Below the pieces are notes generated by a model that made no database searches, was not told the DNA's origin, and saw only the letters and a list, made by a program, of their open reading frames with translations. Made by a program: the position numbers and the translations under genes. Of a DNA stretch of 64,000 bases, positions 9,736 to 18,464 are shown one piece after another. Each line of letters starts with the position of its first letter. Position 1 is the stretch's first letter. Source of the stretch: [Lactobacillus] rogosae (lineage in GTDB: Bacteria; Bacillota; Clostridia; Lachnospirales; Lachnospiraceae); the NCBI GenBank assembly GCA_900112995.1, contig FONU01000012.1:56998-120997 (forward strand), written 5' to 3'.

Positions 9736-10018
9736 GAATAATATATTAGATTTAATGAAAACTCCAAAAGATGTTAATAATGATATTGTAAAGAGAATGA
9801 GAGCAAGAAGAAAAGAACAGAAGCTTACGCAGGCAGAGCTTAGCAGGCGTGCAGGCGTAAGTTTAGGTTCTTTAAAAAGATTTGAACAGACGGGAAATAT
9901 ATCACTTGACTCCCTTATTAAGATTGCTTTTGTTCTGAATTGTCAGGAAGATTTTGAAAGTCTTTTTGCTAAAAAAGGATATTCGTCTATTCAGGAGGTT
10001 ATTGATGGTCAGCGTTAA
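9734..10018 (+). CDS. hipB: HipB-type antitoxin, XRE-family repressor
   Basis: A 94-residue protein with a helix-turn-helix of the Cro/CI type (KEQKLTQAELSRRAGVSLGSLKRFEQTGNISLDSLIKIAFVL, about residues 28-70). It precedes and overlaps a HipA-like kinase gene, the standard antitoxin-toxin order. The ATG at 9734 lies 8 bases after the -10 hexamer and has no ribosome site, so the mRNA should be leaderless. Palindromes over the promoter suggest autorepression. Confidence 0.85.
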   Translation: MNNILDLMKTPKDVNNDIVKRMRARRKEQKLTQAELSRRAGVSLGSLKRFEQTGNISLDSLIKIAFVLNCQEDFESLFAKKGYSSIQEVIDGQR

Positions 10019-10865
10019 GAAGCTTGATGTGTGTATTGCCATAGTGGGTAAAAGTGGAATGGGAGCACTTGAGTATTATCCAGAAAATATATTTTTGCAA
10101 AAAGAAGAACAGATGTCATTAGATGAGATAGCCAAAGAATGTGAAAGAATATTTGAAACTAATAATTCAGAAAGTCTTGATAACATATTTCAAATGGGAG
10201 GTTCATCAGGTGGTGCAAGACCCAAGGTATACTATGATATAGACGGAGAAGAATGGATAGTAAAATTTCCGTCATCGTATGATAGCAAAGATATAGGACA
10301 GCAGGAATATGAATATTCGTTATGTGCAGGAAGATGTGGTATAAATATGCCAGAGACACGTTTGCTTAATTCTTCAATAGGTTCAGGATATTTTGCGGTA
10401 AAGCGTTTTGACAGACAGGGAGATAAGAAAATTCATATGGTATCAGTGAGTGGTTTAATGGAAACTTCGCATAGAATACCGAATCTTGATTATAACCAGC
10501 TAATGAAGCTGACATTTATACTTACAAAAAGTTATGAAGAAGTTGAAAAAATGTATCGCCTTATGTGCTTTAATGTATTTGCACATAATCGTGATGACCA
10601 TTCTAAGAATTTTTCTTTTATTTATAATGATAATGAGAAAGTATGGGAATTATCACCAGCATATGATTTGACATACAGTAATTCTATAGGTGGAGAGCAC
10701 GCAACTATGGTAGATGGTAATGGGCGTAATCCGGGTATGAAAGAGATACTTCAGGTGGCGGAAAATATTCAACTTGATAGCAGGAGGGCAAAGAAAATAG
10801 CGGAAAATATATATGAAATAGTAGCAAATGATTTAAAAGACTATATTAATCAATCTTACAAATAA
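10005..10865 (+). CDS. hipA: HipA-like Ser/Thr kinase toxin lacking the N-terminal subdomain
   Basis: HipA-family kinase, 286 residues against about 440 in E. coli. HipA kinases stop growth by phosphorylating targets such as GltX. Visible parts: GSSGGARPK loop (66-74), Lys87 in VKFP, catalytic NRDDHSKN (195-202, Asp197) and Asp221 in AYDLTYS. The first residues MVSVKKLDV look like a normal HipA start, but they run straight into IVGKSGMGALEYYPEN, which normally ends the roughly 100-residue N-terminal subdomain, so most of that subdomain is missing. The ATG at 10005 has AGGAGG 6 bases upstream and overlaps hipB by 14 bases. The same frame is open to 9954 but without a better start. Confidence 0.85.
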   Translation: MVSVKKLDVCIAIVGKSGMGALEYYPENIFLQKEEQMSLDEIAKECERIFETNNSESLDNIFQMGGSSGGARPKVYYDIDGEEWIVKFPSSYDSKDIGQQEYEYSLCAGRCGINMPETRLLNSSIGSGYFAVKRFDRQGDKKIHMVSVSGLMETSHRIPNLDYNQLMKLTFILTKSYEEVEKMYRLMCFNVFAHNRDDHSKNFSFIYNDNEKVWELSPAYDLTYSNSIGGEHATMVDGNGRNPGMKEILQVAENIQLDSRRAKKIAENIYEIVANDLKDYINQSYK

Positions 10866-10990
10866 GTATTAATTCCTATTGCACAAATATAAATACAATG
10901 TTATATTAGTATTAGAAAATATTGTAAAGTGTGAGTTATATACAAATGATAAACTATACCAATGTATATAGTGAATAGGAGGTGCAGCGT

Positions 10991-11422
10991 ATGCCAGTTA
11001 TACAAAGTCCGGGACAAAGAATTAATAATATGAGAGTTATAGAATTTCCATTATGGCTCAGAATTGTCTGCTATATTATAGCGATAATATTTGTATTATG
11101 GATACTTCGTTCGGTATATAAGTACATTGTATATCAGAAGCTTATAGCTAACAGAAAGAATGAAAATGCAGTTCTGATATCCAAAGTCAAAGAAGCATAC
11201 CGAGAAGTAAAGGCATATAACACATCGTTAGGTTCTAACAGACCGGCACCGGGGTATGGAAGCACGTCTAATAGGGGAATAGCTTATAGATTGTACTTTG
11301 ATGTCAATGGGAAAGATGTTGAACTTGATGTAGATGAGAAGACATTTGATAACATTAAAGAAGGAGATAAAGGAGTATTAGATTATAAAGGTTGTGAGTT
11401 TTATTCATTTACGAAAGAATAG
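10991..11422 (+). CDS. DUF2500-like membrane-anchored protein
   Basis: A 143-residue protein with one membrane helix (about residues 20-40). Its C-terminal beta domain resembles DUF2500: YRLYFDVNGKDVELDV, then IKEGDKGVLDYKGCEFYSF. The function of the family is unknown. The ATG at 10991 has AGGAGG 8 bases upstream; the GTG at 10982 overlaps that site and is not used. It is likely co-transcribed with the next small gene. Confidence 0.7.
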   Translation: MPVIQSPGQRINNMRVIEFPLWLRIVCYIIAIIFVLWILRSVYKYIVYQKLIANRKNENAVLISKVKEAYREVKAYNTSLGSNRPAPGYGSTSNRGIAYRLYFDVNGKDVELDVDEKTFDNIKEGDKGVLDYKGCEFYSFTKE

Positions 11423-11467
11423 AGCTTTTAGGAGATGTTGATGTCATCAATGAAAAGGAGGATTTTT

Positions 11468-11944
11468 ATGGGGAAAGCTAAAAGCGGTAAGAGCAATATT
11501 TTAAAGATTGTATCTATTGTGGCAGCGATATTAGTGGCAGTTGGTATAATAGCTGTATTTGTAGCACCATTGATACCTGTAAGGAAGGTAGATGAAAGTG
11601 CGTACAAGAAGCTGGATAACAACGATGTATATGAGCGTGCATACAATATATATGGCGTACAGATATATAAGGACAGGGATAAGGCACTTGCACAGTTTAA
11701 GGCAGATTATAATGATGCTTTAGTGTATTTGAACGAAAAGCTTGTTCTGGGTGAGTTTAACACAAGCTATGATATGCTTTCACAGTATGGCGAGAATGGA
11801 TGGCAGTATACATTTTCGGCTGATGAGAAGAGAGAGCTTGGGGAAGAAAAGGTCAATGAACTTAAGCAGAAGATGGCAGGAATTTCAGCATTTTGTGATA
11901 TGTATGAGAATACAAACTGGCGTTATTATGTCGGACTGCAATAA
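11468..11944 (+). CDS. Small membrane-anchored protein of unknown function
   Basis: A 158-residue protein with a basic N-terminus, one hydrophobic segment (about residues 12-36, VSIVAAILVAVGIIAVFVAPLI) and a charged, probably helical outer domain. I do not recognise the family. The ATG at 11468 follows AAGGAGGA; the frame is open upstream to 11435 with a weaker start. It lies 45 bases after the DUF2500-like gene. Confidence 0.65.
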   Translation: MGKAKSGKSNILKIVSIVAAILVAVGIIAVFVAPLIPVRKVDESAYKKLDNNDVYERAYNIYGVQIYKDRDKALAQFKADYNDALVYLNEKLVLGEFNTSYDMLSQYGENGWQYTFSADEKRELGEEKVNELKQKMAGISAFCDMYENTNWRYYVGLQ

Positions 11945-11978
11945 GCAAAACTTAAGCTATAGATATTTTAGATGTAAA

Positions 11979-12047
11979 TAGTCTTTTTTTGTTTCATATA
12001 GTCTTTTTTTGTAAGGTATATTGTTATTGAATTAATGACGTGATAAA
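11979..12047 (+). promoter_or_regulatory. LytTR-type direct repeats and promoter before the regulator gene
   Basis: TAGTCTTTTTTTG occurs at 11979-11991 and 11999-12011, a 20-bp period. Exactly 28 bases after the second copy comes GTGATAAA, giving a -10-like GATAAA at 12042-12047. The same arrangement precedes the gene at 13177, so both promoters are probably controlled by the LytTR regulator encoded just downstream. Confidence 0.65.
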
Positions 12048-12140
12048 TTATACCTATATAATTAAATATTCGTATTGTTATGAACATAATTTCACACAAT
12101 ATAAAAGCAGAGTAGAATAGATAGACAGGGGTAGATTGTG

Positions 12141-12869
12141 ATGAATATAGCTATATGTGATAATGAGGAGATGTTCGTGAAGAATATAAGTGGGCTTTTA
12201 GAAGAATATCTTAATGAGAATAAATTGCAATATAGTATAGATATGTACAGTTCTGGCAGTGAGCTGATTGGTTTAAAAGATAAGATAGTGAATTACGACA
12301 TAGTATTTCTGGATATTAATATGACAGGAATAGATAATATTAAAGTAGCTGAATGGATAAGAATGTATTCGGATAGAGTTATAATAATATCTATAACCTC
12401 AATGTCAGATTATAATATGCAGGGTTATAAGTATGATGTGTTCAGATATTTATTGAAGGATAGTATGGATTTAAAAGGTTCAATCTATGAATGTATGAAC
12501 GCAATATTATATAAGCTGAATTACATTAATTCAGATAAGAGAATTATCAGTTGTGACTCTGGTAGAAAAGAGGTTGATGTCAGTAAGATTATCTATATAG
12601 AAAGCAGTGGCCATAAAGTTACATATCATATACACGGTAAGGAATTTGGTGATTATGTTGTCAAGAGCAAGCTTGATGACATAGAGAATGAATTAAAGGA
12701 ATATAAGTATCTTTTAAGGGTACATCAAAGCTATATAGTTAATATGATGTATGTTAATAACATCAGCAGTTATCGTGTGTACCTAAAGAATGGCATGGAT
12801 TTGGGAGTTCCGAAATCACGATATAAAGAAGTTAAGAAGAGAATACTGGAATTTAAAGAAAATAATTAG
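12141..12869 (+). CDS. LytTR-family response regulator
   Basis: A 242-residue regulator. The receiver domain (about 1-118) has the acidic pair in ICDNEE, phospho-acceptor Asp58 in VFLDINMTG and a Lys in YLLKD. A LytTR DNA-binding domain (about 135-240) contains VSKIIYIESSGHKVTYHI and LLRVHQSYIVNMMYV. LytTR proteins bind paired direct repeats about two turns apart, and such pairs lie upstream of this gene and of the next. No kinase gene is adjacent. GTG at 12138 and ATG at 12141 are both possible; AGGGG sits 6-9 bases upstream. Confidence 0.9.
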   Translation: MNIAICDNEEMFVKNISGLLEEYLNENKLQYSIDMYSSGSELIGLKDKIVNYDIVFLDINMTGIDNIKVAEWIRMYSDRVIIISITSMSDYNMQGYKYDVFRYLLKDSMDLKGSIYECMNAILYKLNYINSDKRIISCDSGRKEVDVSKIIYIESSGHKVTYHIHGKEFGDYVVKSKLDDIENELKEYKYLLRVHQSYIVNMMYVNNISSYRVYLKNGMDLGVPKSRYKEVKKRILEFKENN

Positions 12870-12923
12870 CGGTTAAAAGTTTAAGCGAGAATATTACTTG
12901 ATAATGAAATAGTGGTATTTAAT

Positions 12924-12974
12924 ATCAGATATATATTGGTCATTATAGATGACTATATATATCTGATTTTTTTG
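12924..12974 (+). terminator. Terminator after the LytTR regulator
   Basis: ATCAGATATATAT at 12924-12936 pairs with its complement ending at 12967. Five more pairs (GTCAT/ATGAC) extend the stem above a small bulge, and seven Ts follow. It separates the regulator from the next transcription unit. Confidence 0.75.
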
Positions 12975-13010
12975 TGGTTAAATTATTCTAATAAAATGTA
13001 ATAGTAAATA

Positions 13011-13079
13011 TAGTCGTTTTTTGTCTGCTATAGTCGTTTTTTGCAAATAGGGTTGTATGAAGTGAAATAATGTGATAAT
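13011..13079 (+). promoter_or_regulatory. LytTR-type direct repeats and promoter for the secreted-protein/peptide genes
   Basis: TAGTCGTTTTTTG occurs at 13011-13023 and 13031-13043 (20-bp period). After exactly 28 bases follows GTGATAAT, with a -10-like GATAAT at 13074-13079 preceded by TGT, an extended -10. The geometry is identical to the site at 11979-12047, which marks this as a co-regulated promoter. Confidence 0.7.
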
Positions 13080-13176
13080 TTTGGGATATAGAAGCGATGT
13101 GTGTGAGAAACGGAAGATAATAGATTAGTTGAGAGATAATAACAAGACGGAAGATGAGTCGGAAAAGGAGCAGCTT

Positions 13177-14304
13177 ATGAAGAAATTAACATTAATAGCA
13201 GATGTATTATTAATAAGTTTATCAGCAGGTTTATTTTTGCCAAATTCTACAATCAATATGGCAAAGTATCAAAGTGATAATAATAAGAGCTTGATAACAG
13301 AGAAAGATAATATTACACCAGAGGAAGTTATGGATAATCAGATACCTGATGAGCTTTATGATGTAGGTAACGAAGACCAATGGTATATAAGTCAGGCTGT
13401 TCGCAGAGCAGTTGATAAAGAAGAAGCAGATAATAATGCAGAATTATTTAGAAAAGATGATACATCAATAGTAAATTGCAGAGAGATAAAAGACAAAGAA
13501 GACAATATATTAAGATACATATATAAATACAGTGATGGTGGATACTGTATTAGCGGCAGTGATATAGGGTACAGGAGTGCATCATATACGCAGCTTAAAT
13601 ATGAATATTATATTCCAACACAATATGGAATTAAGATGAGTGATGAAAGCTGGTATCAGTTAGATGAACTTGATGATTTATCAAAGGAAGATTGTTTGGC
13701 AGATGTTAGTAATATTCTTGCAGAATTAGAAATTGAAGTATGCGATGAGCCAGATATATATGTTATAGATGTTGATAGTCAAAAGAAAGTTAAAGCTAAA
13801 TTACAATTGACAAGTGAATTAGACGATTGGACTAAAGATGATGAATGTTATTGTATGATATTTAAAAGAAAGCTTGATAACCAGACAATGTCAGATGTGG
13901 CATTTGATAATATTTTAAAGAGTGGTGTACCAACACAGGTTAAAGTTATATATGGAAAGCAGGGACTTATCTATCTTGATACATCTTATCAATATGATTT
14001 TATTACAAAGGAAGATGTTAAGGATAAAGTTATAAGTTATGATACTGCTGTAAATATTGCAATGACAAAGTATGATTATGTGTCAGAACAGAATATTATT
14101 CGGGCAGAATTACAATATATACCTCAGGTAACAGGTGGCGATGGCATAGATTACAATACCAGATATGAGATAGCTCCATATTGGGTGATTGTTATTGAAA
14201 TACCATCTGTTATAGGAGAAAATGCATCAAAGAACGAAATTATATTTGTTAATGCGATAGATAAAACTGTGTATAAGGATACATTTTCAAATGTTATAAG
14301 GTGA
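13177..14304 (+). CDS. Secreted protein of unknown function with a PepSY/YycI-like C-terminus
   Basis: A 375-residue protein with a signal peptide (MKKLTLIADVLLISLSAGLFLP). The mature part is acidic and has no further membrane helix. The C-terminal 100 residues (ISYDTAVNIAMTKY, then APYWVIVIE and IIFVNAIDKTVYKD) resemble PepSY/YycI-type domains that bind or fold near membrane partners; this is only a likeness. The ATG at 13177 has AAAGGAG just upstream; the TTG at 13129 does not. It is the first gene after the LytTR-type promoter and may act in peptide processing, sensing or immunity. Confidence 0.6.
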   Translation: MKKLTLIADVLLISLSAGLFLPNSTINMAKYQSDNNKSLITEKDNITPEEVMDNQIPDELYDVGNEDQWYISQAVRRAVDKEEADNNAELFRKDDTSIVNCREIKDKEDNILRYIYKYSDGGYCISGSDIGYRSASYTQLKYEYYIPTQYGIKMSDESWYQLDELDDLSKEDCLADVSNILAELEIEVCDEPDIYVIDVDSQKKVKAKLQLTSELDDWTKDDECYCMIFKRKLDNQTMSDVAFDNILKSGVPTQVKVIYGKQGLIYLDTSYQYDFITKEDVKDKVISYDTAVNIAMTKYDYVSEQNIIRAELQYIPQVTGGDGIDYNTRYEIAPYWVIVIEIPSVIGENASKNEIIFVNAIDKTVYKDTFSNVIR

Positions 14305-14590
14305 TGTATTAGGGGTGAAATGTTTATACCGTATTGTCATATCTAGTTAGAGGCTAGTGATAGTATATTGGGAATTGTATTCTTTTATACGAGATACAGA
14401 TATAATGCAATTAATGGGGAATTCCTAAATATTGCTATTATATATCAAAATGCTATGAGAGGGGTGAATAAAGAAATAGAAATGTAGAAGGGTATTGCAC
14501 AATTGCATGTGCAATCAATTGTAACTTGCCTATTTTAGGTTATGATGAGGGATAGGTGTAACTAAATTTATAGAAATTGGAGGTATTAGA
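14305..14590 (+). promoter_or_regulatory. Leader region upstream of the secreted peptide gene
   Basis: A 286-base gap with no convincing gene. It contains TATAAT at 14401-14406 with a weak TTGTAT 20 bp before it, and an inverted repeat TTGCAC-N8-GTGCAA at 14495-14514. GGAGG lies 7 bases before the peptide gene. No copy of the TAGTC repeats is found here, so the peptide is either read through from 13080 or has its own weak promoter. Confidence 0.35.
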
Positions 14591-14965
14591 ATGGTTAAGA
14601 ACAAGTTAGTTAGAAATGCAGTTGCAGTTGTAGTTGCATTAGGGGTAATTGGAACAATTCCAGTATTTGCAGAAAGTTATGATATGGAAGATGGACACGC
14701 TTATAATAATGCGACAAGTTCAGGAGGCATAAAGTGTTGCGATGCCGGAACTATTAATGATAGGAGTGGGGAATATGCTTCTTTGTATTTGCGTACAACA
14801 TATCAGGATGGACAAGAGTCCGATTATTGGTCAGGAGTGGTACAGGGGTCGGTACACGAAAATACTGGCTGGGATTGGGCAGAAGATTATTATAGTATAC
14901 ATCGTTTGCACAGAACAAGTTCAGGGGAAGCAAGAGATAGAGTCGAATTATCTTCTTGCTGGTAA
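14591..14965 (+). CDS. Small secreted three-cysteine peptide, candidate bacteriocin or signal
   Basis: A 124-residue precursor with a clear signal peptide (basic start, hydrophobic core, cleavage likely after Ala27 in PVFAES). The predicted mature peptide of 97 residues is rich in Tyr, Trp, Ser and Asp and has Cys49-Cys50 and Cys123 close to the C-terminal Trp. I do not recognise the family. Size, export signal, strong ribosome site, a hairpin after the gene and downstream transporter genes match the layout of secreted bacteriocin loci such as lactococcin 972, but no real sequence match to that family is visible. Confidence 0.6.
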   Translation: MVKNKLVRNAVAVVVALGVIGTIPVFAESYDMEDGHAYNNATSSGGIKCCDAGTINDRSGEYASLYLRTTYQDGQESDYWSGVVQGSVHENTGWDWAEDYYSIHRLHRTSSGEARDRVELSSCW

Positions 14966-14980
14966 TTAAATGAAAATATG

Positions 14981-15015
14981 ACTTAGCTTCAATAAATAAT
15001 GTATTGAAGCTAAGT
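14981..15015 (+). terminator. Hairpin between peptide gene and lipoprotein/transporter genes
   Basis: A perfect 14-bp stem (ACTTAGCTTCAATA, 14981-14994, with 15002-15015) and a 7-base loop, without a T tract. It is probably a partial terminator or an RNA-stabilising hairpin giving more peptide mRNA than transporter mRNA. Confidence 0.6.
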
Positions 15016-15045
15016 TATACCTATATAAGGGAGGGGGTGGAGCTT

Positions 15046-15993
15046 ATGAAAAAAGTATATATTATATTACTGCTTCTGGTAATGACGATAAGTGCTGGTT
15101 GTGGAACAGGAACAACATCATCTCATAATACAGAGGCAGATATAGAATTAGATAAGCCAAGTGTAACAATAACGGAAAATAATACATTGGGTAAAGATGT
15201 ATCTGATATTGAGAGCGAAAAGAATTCATCAGACAACAGTGACGATAGGATTATAGATAGTGGATTTTGGGTAAATGAGTTAAAGACAGATAATGGAATG
15301 GTGTGGAAATATACTCCATTAATTAGTCCCAAAGTTGCTGGGGTATTTGATTGTGAAGATGACGCTAAATTTGTATTTTCATATGAATATTCTGGATATA
15401 ATCGTCCAGATGGCACAAAGACAGCAACATTAAAGAGTTATGGATGTCAATTTATATATGTGAGCAATCCAATGTTGGGATATAATGCTGATGAAGAGGT
15501 ATATCCAACACAGGAAAAGCAGATTAAAGAAACCTTTTCATTAACAGCTAATAATGGAATTAACAAATTGGGTATATATGATGTGGGATGTATAACTTTT
15601 GCGTTGTATAAAGATTTATATCCCGAATATCCAGAGATGAAACTGCAAGTGTACGGAATACCTAATAATCTGATAGAGCAGAGGTTTGGCGATATAACTA
15701 AATGCGATGGAAGAGCATATAAGGATTTTTTGGTGAAAGACTGTCCAAATGAAGATTTTGTAAGTTGTGTATATTTAGGAGAAAAATATATAACAGATAC
15801 AAGTATATTTTATATAGATTATAAGAAGATGGCAGAGGAGAATGATTGTGGTCAGTTTTTACTTGTGTTAAAAGTATCTAAAACAACAGGGTTTGCTTAC
15901 CTTATGAATGGTGATAATTGCTACAATATATCTGATAATGAAAAGTATCAGGTGTGGAAACAGGAACATATAGGGCAGTTCATAGGGGAGTGA
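15046..15993 (+). CDS. Putative lipoprotein of the peptide locus
   Basis: A 315-residue protein with an N-terminal hydrophobic segment ending in ISAGCG, a lipoprotein-like signal with Cys near residue 19. A Ser/Thr/Asn-rich linker and a globular outer domain follow. I do not recognise the family. The ATG at 15046 follows GGGAGGGGGTGG; the open frame starts further upstream but without a ribosome site. It stands 5 bases before the first permease, so it likely belongs to the transporter or acts in immunity. Confidence 0.65.
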   Translation: MKKVYIILLLLVMTISAGCGTGTTSSHNTEADIELDKPSVTITENNTLGKDVSDIESEKNSSDNSDDRIIDSGFWVNELKTDNGMVWKYTPLISPKVAGVFDCEDDAKFVFSYEYSGYNRPDGTKTATLKSYGCQFIYVSNPMLGYNADEEVYPTQEKQIKETFSLTANNGINKLGIYDVGCITFALYKDLYPEYPEMKLQVYGIPNNLIEQRFGDITKCDGRAYKDFLVKDCPNEDFVSCVYLGEKYITDTSIFYIDYKKMAEENDCGQFLLVLKVSKTTGFAYLMNGDNCYNISDNEKYQVWKQEHIGQFIGE

Positions 15994-15998
15994 GAAAT

Positions 15999-17231
15999 AT
16001 GAGAATTAGATATATATTAAAGCTTATGCTTGATGATATTTTTCAAAAAAAGATAATGATTATACTGCTTCTTGCTATGAGTTCAATATCTATATATATG
16101 ACTGATGTTATAGCAACAAGATATTTTTCTAATCAGCATAGAATTAATTCAATGAGTTCGATGTTTGCGGTAAATCCGGATAAGGTTAACTATGTAAAAT
16201 ATCTTAATCTAATGAGTCCTGAATATACTCCTCAGATAGGTGATGAGCTTATACAATATATTCGTAATTATCAAGGTGTTGTTGCTTGTGGAAGATTTAA
16301 TAACAATAAAATGATACTTAATGGTGAACTTGTAAAGACACTTGTTATAGAAAAAGATATTGCTAATATGGGTAATCTGCTGTTGGATAACGATAATCTG
16401 AAAAGCAAAAAAAATGGTAGTGAGAATATGGCATATGTGGGCTATAGTTATAGGAATGAGTATAAAACAGGAATTCAATTTAATTATTATGAGGAAAATG
16501 AGAAATCAAGTTGCGAGATTGCAGGTTATTTAAAAAAGGGAGCATCGTGGCCTTTAAAGGGAAAGTTATTTGGCGGTGTTAGTGATATAGACTCATATAA
16601 TCTTGATAATACGATTGTTGTGATAACTCCCAATTATGAATATTTTGATAATATAGGAGGTATGCCGGATACACCATATTATATAGTTGATGATGAGGCA
16701 GTGGCAGATAAACTTAAGATGGACATTGTTGAATGGGCGGCAGAGCGTAATCTTGGAGTAAGTGTGATTAATGAGGCAGAGGAAATAGCAAATGAAAAAG
16801 AATTAAGAAATATAACAGCGGACAGCTCATTTAGTGCAGAAGTTTTGCTGTTTCTGCTTGCATTAATATCAATGTCTTCTGCGGCAATAGTTTCGTGTCT
16901 TTTGAATAGACAACATATGGGAATTATGGTTGCTTGTGGAGTTAGCAAGCGAAGTATTATGGCAATTAATTATATGGAAAATGTCTTTGTAGTGTTAATT
17001 CCAGAAATAATTATATGGCTTATATGTCAGAAAAATATATTTGGAAAAGTATTTATGAATAACATTTCAGAGCTGGATATGATTAAATATGGTGACTGGT
17101 TTAGTCATTGTGTCGCTGTTCCAATAATGTATCTGGCAGAACTTGTGATTGTTACTGTTATAGCTGGTATTGTGCCTATGTTTATAATATCACGAATGAA
17201 AGTGGCAGAAGTTATCAAACCAGTAGATTAA
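15999..17231 (+). CDS. FtsX/MacB-like ABC transporter permease
   Basis: A 410-residue permease: one membrane helix at about 15-35, a large outer domain, then three helices at about 275-400 with FtsX-type features (MGIMVACGVSKRSI and the terminal MKVAEVIKPVD). It should pair with the second permease at 17361 and the ATPase at 18448 as a type VII ABC exporter or mechanotransmission complex. The ATG at 15999 follows AGGGGAG; the frame is open to 15954 inside the lipoprotein gene. Confidence 0.8.
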   Translation: MRIRYILKLMLDDIFQKKIMIILLLAMSSISIYMTDVIATRYFSNQHRINSMSSMFAVNPDKVNYVKYLNLMSPEYTPQIGDELIQYIRNYQGVVACGRFNNNKMILNGELVKTLVIEKDIANMGNLLLDNDNLKSKKNGSENMAYVGYSYRNEYKTGIQFNYYEENEKSSCEIAGYLKKGASWPLKGKLFGGVSDIDSYNLDNTIVVITPNYEYFDNIGGMPDTPYYIVDDEAVADKLKMDIVEWAAERNLGVSVINEAEEIANEKELRNITADSSFSAEVLLFLLALISMSSAAIVSCLLNRQHMGIMVACGVSKRSIMAINYMENVFVVLIPEIIIWLICQKNIFGKVFMNNISELDMIKYGDWFSHCVAVPIMYLAELVIVTVIAGIVPMFIISRMKVAEVIKPVD

Positions 17232-17360
17232 TTATAGAAAATACCGGGTGTGCAGATTGATGGTGAAAGCTGTTAAATCAGTAGGTTAGTGACAGAGGTT
17301 TTCAAAATATAAGATTAGCGGTGGAGAAGTTATTGAACAGCATATTCAGGGGGCATTTGA

Positions 17361-18464
17361 ATGGGAAAAATATTTAATAAAATATTCAGATACAGGCTTG
17401 TTTCGATATATTTCATATTAAGTCAGCTTGTTATTTTAACAGCAATATTTGGAGTGCTTAATACGATTAATAAAGCTTATGCAAAAGAAAATGACAGGCT
17501 TAAGGCTCTGGCTAAGAATAGGATAGAGCTGAATATAGATACATTTGCAAAGAAAGATATATTATCATATGCGGCAGTAAATGTAGATGTAGGAAATGTG
17601 TTAGCACAAGGACGTATGTCGGTAGAAGTGGCACAAATTGGAAGTACGAACCGTTGTGAAGTGCTTTTGGCAGTTAATGAGTCAACCCCTTATCCTATGA
17701 TTAGAGGACATATACCCGATAAAGAAACGGATAATGGCAGAAATTGTGTGGCATTAGGACGTGATAAATACAGATATGTATATAATAGGGATGGCAAGGA
17801 TTATATAACACTTGGTCAGGAGGAATATGAGGTTGTAGGTGTTATAGGAAGTCCGGTATCTGATTATTGGGACTATAAGATTGTACTTAATATAGATTGT
17901 ATGAGTGATAGTCTTAAGCAGTCATTTAGTTCACTGTCTAATATATCTTTGACAGTATATAGTAATAAGGAAGATATTATGGAAATTTATAATAAAGTAT
18001 ATTCAAATGTAGTCAATGTTGATAATACCTGTAATATAGTGTCATATAGCAAGAAAGATACGGGCGAAAGCACAGTGAGTGAAACTCTTCAGAAAGAAAA
18101 TATTAAAACTAATGTTATGGTATATGCTTTTTGCCTTATTAACAGCATAATTATATCAATATTCTGGACGGTACAGAGAAAGAAAGAGCTTGCAATAAAA
18201 CGTGTATTTGGATTTAGTAATATAAGAATGATAGCCGATATTGCAGTTAATCTGTTACTGCTAATGATAATTACTGTAATAATGTATTTTGTAGGATATG
18301 TGTTATATAGCTTTATAAGGTATTCAACAATTCAGGGTATGGGATTGTGGAGTGTCAAATTAATATTATTAGCAGTTGGTTTATTTCTGATAACACTTGT
18401 TATTGCGATGATATATCCAGTTGTAGATATATATAGGGGGCAGGCATATGATAAGATTAGATAA
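17361..18464 (+). CDS. FtsX/MacB-like ABC transporter permease
   Basis: A 367-residue second permease with the same plan: helix at about 12-35, outer domain to about 250, then three helices with RKKELAIKRVFGFSNI between them. Its last 17 bases overlap the ATPase gene. The 129-base gap to the first permease holds no gene. Two unequal permeases suggest a heterodimeric transporter. Confidence 0.8.
   Translation: MGKIFNKIFRYRLVSIYFILSQLVILTAIFGVLNTINKAYAKENDRLKALAKNRIELNIDTFAKKDILSYAAVNVDVGNVLAQGRMSVEVAQIGSTNRCEVLLAVNESTPYPMIRGHIPDKETDNGRNCVALGRDKYRYVYNRDGKDYITLGQEEYEVVGVIGSPVSDYWDYKIVLNIDCMSDSLKQSFSSLSNISLTVYSNKEDIMEIYNKVYSNVVNVDNTCNIVSYSKKDTGESTVSETLQKENIKTNVMVYAFCLINSIIISIFWTVQRKKELAIKRVFGFSNIRMIADIAVNLLLLMIITVIMYFVGYVLYSFIRYSTIQGMGLWSVKLILLAVGLFLITLVIAMIYPVVDIYRGQAYDKIR

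Noticed and set aside
9954..10004. Longer N-terminus of the HipA-like kinase inside hipB
   Set aside because: The extra residues are out-of-frame hipB sequence; AGGAGG with the ATG at 10005 is a far better start.
14591..14965. Assignment of the secreted peptide to the lactococcin 972 family
   Set aside because: Locus layout and the C-terminal Trp are similar, but no convincing shared motif is visible.
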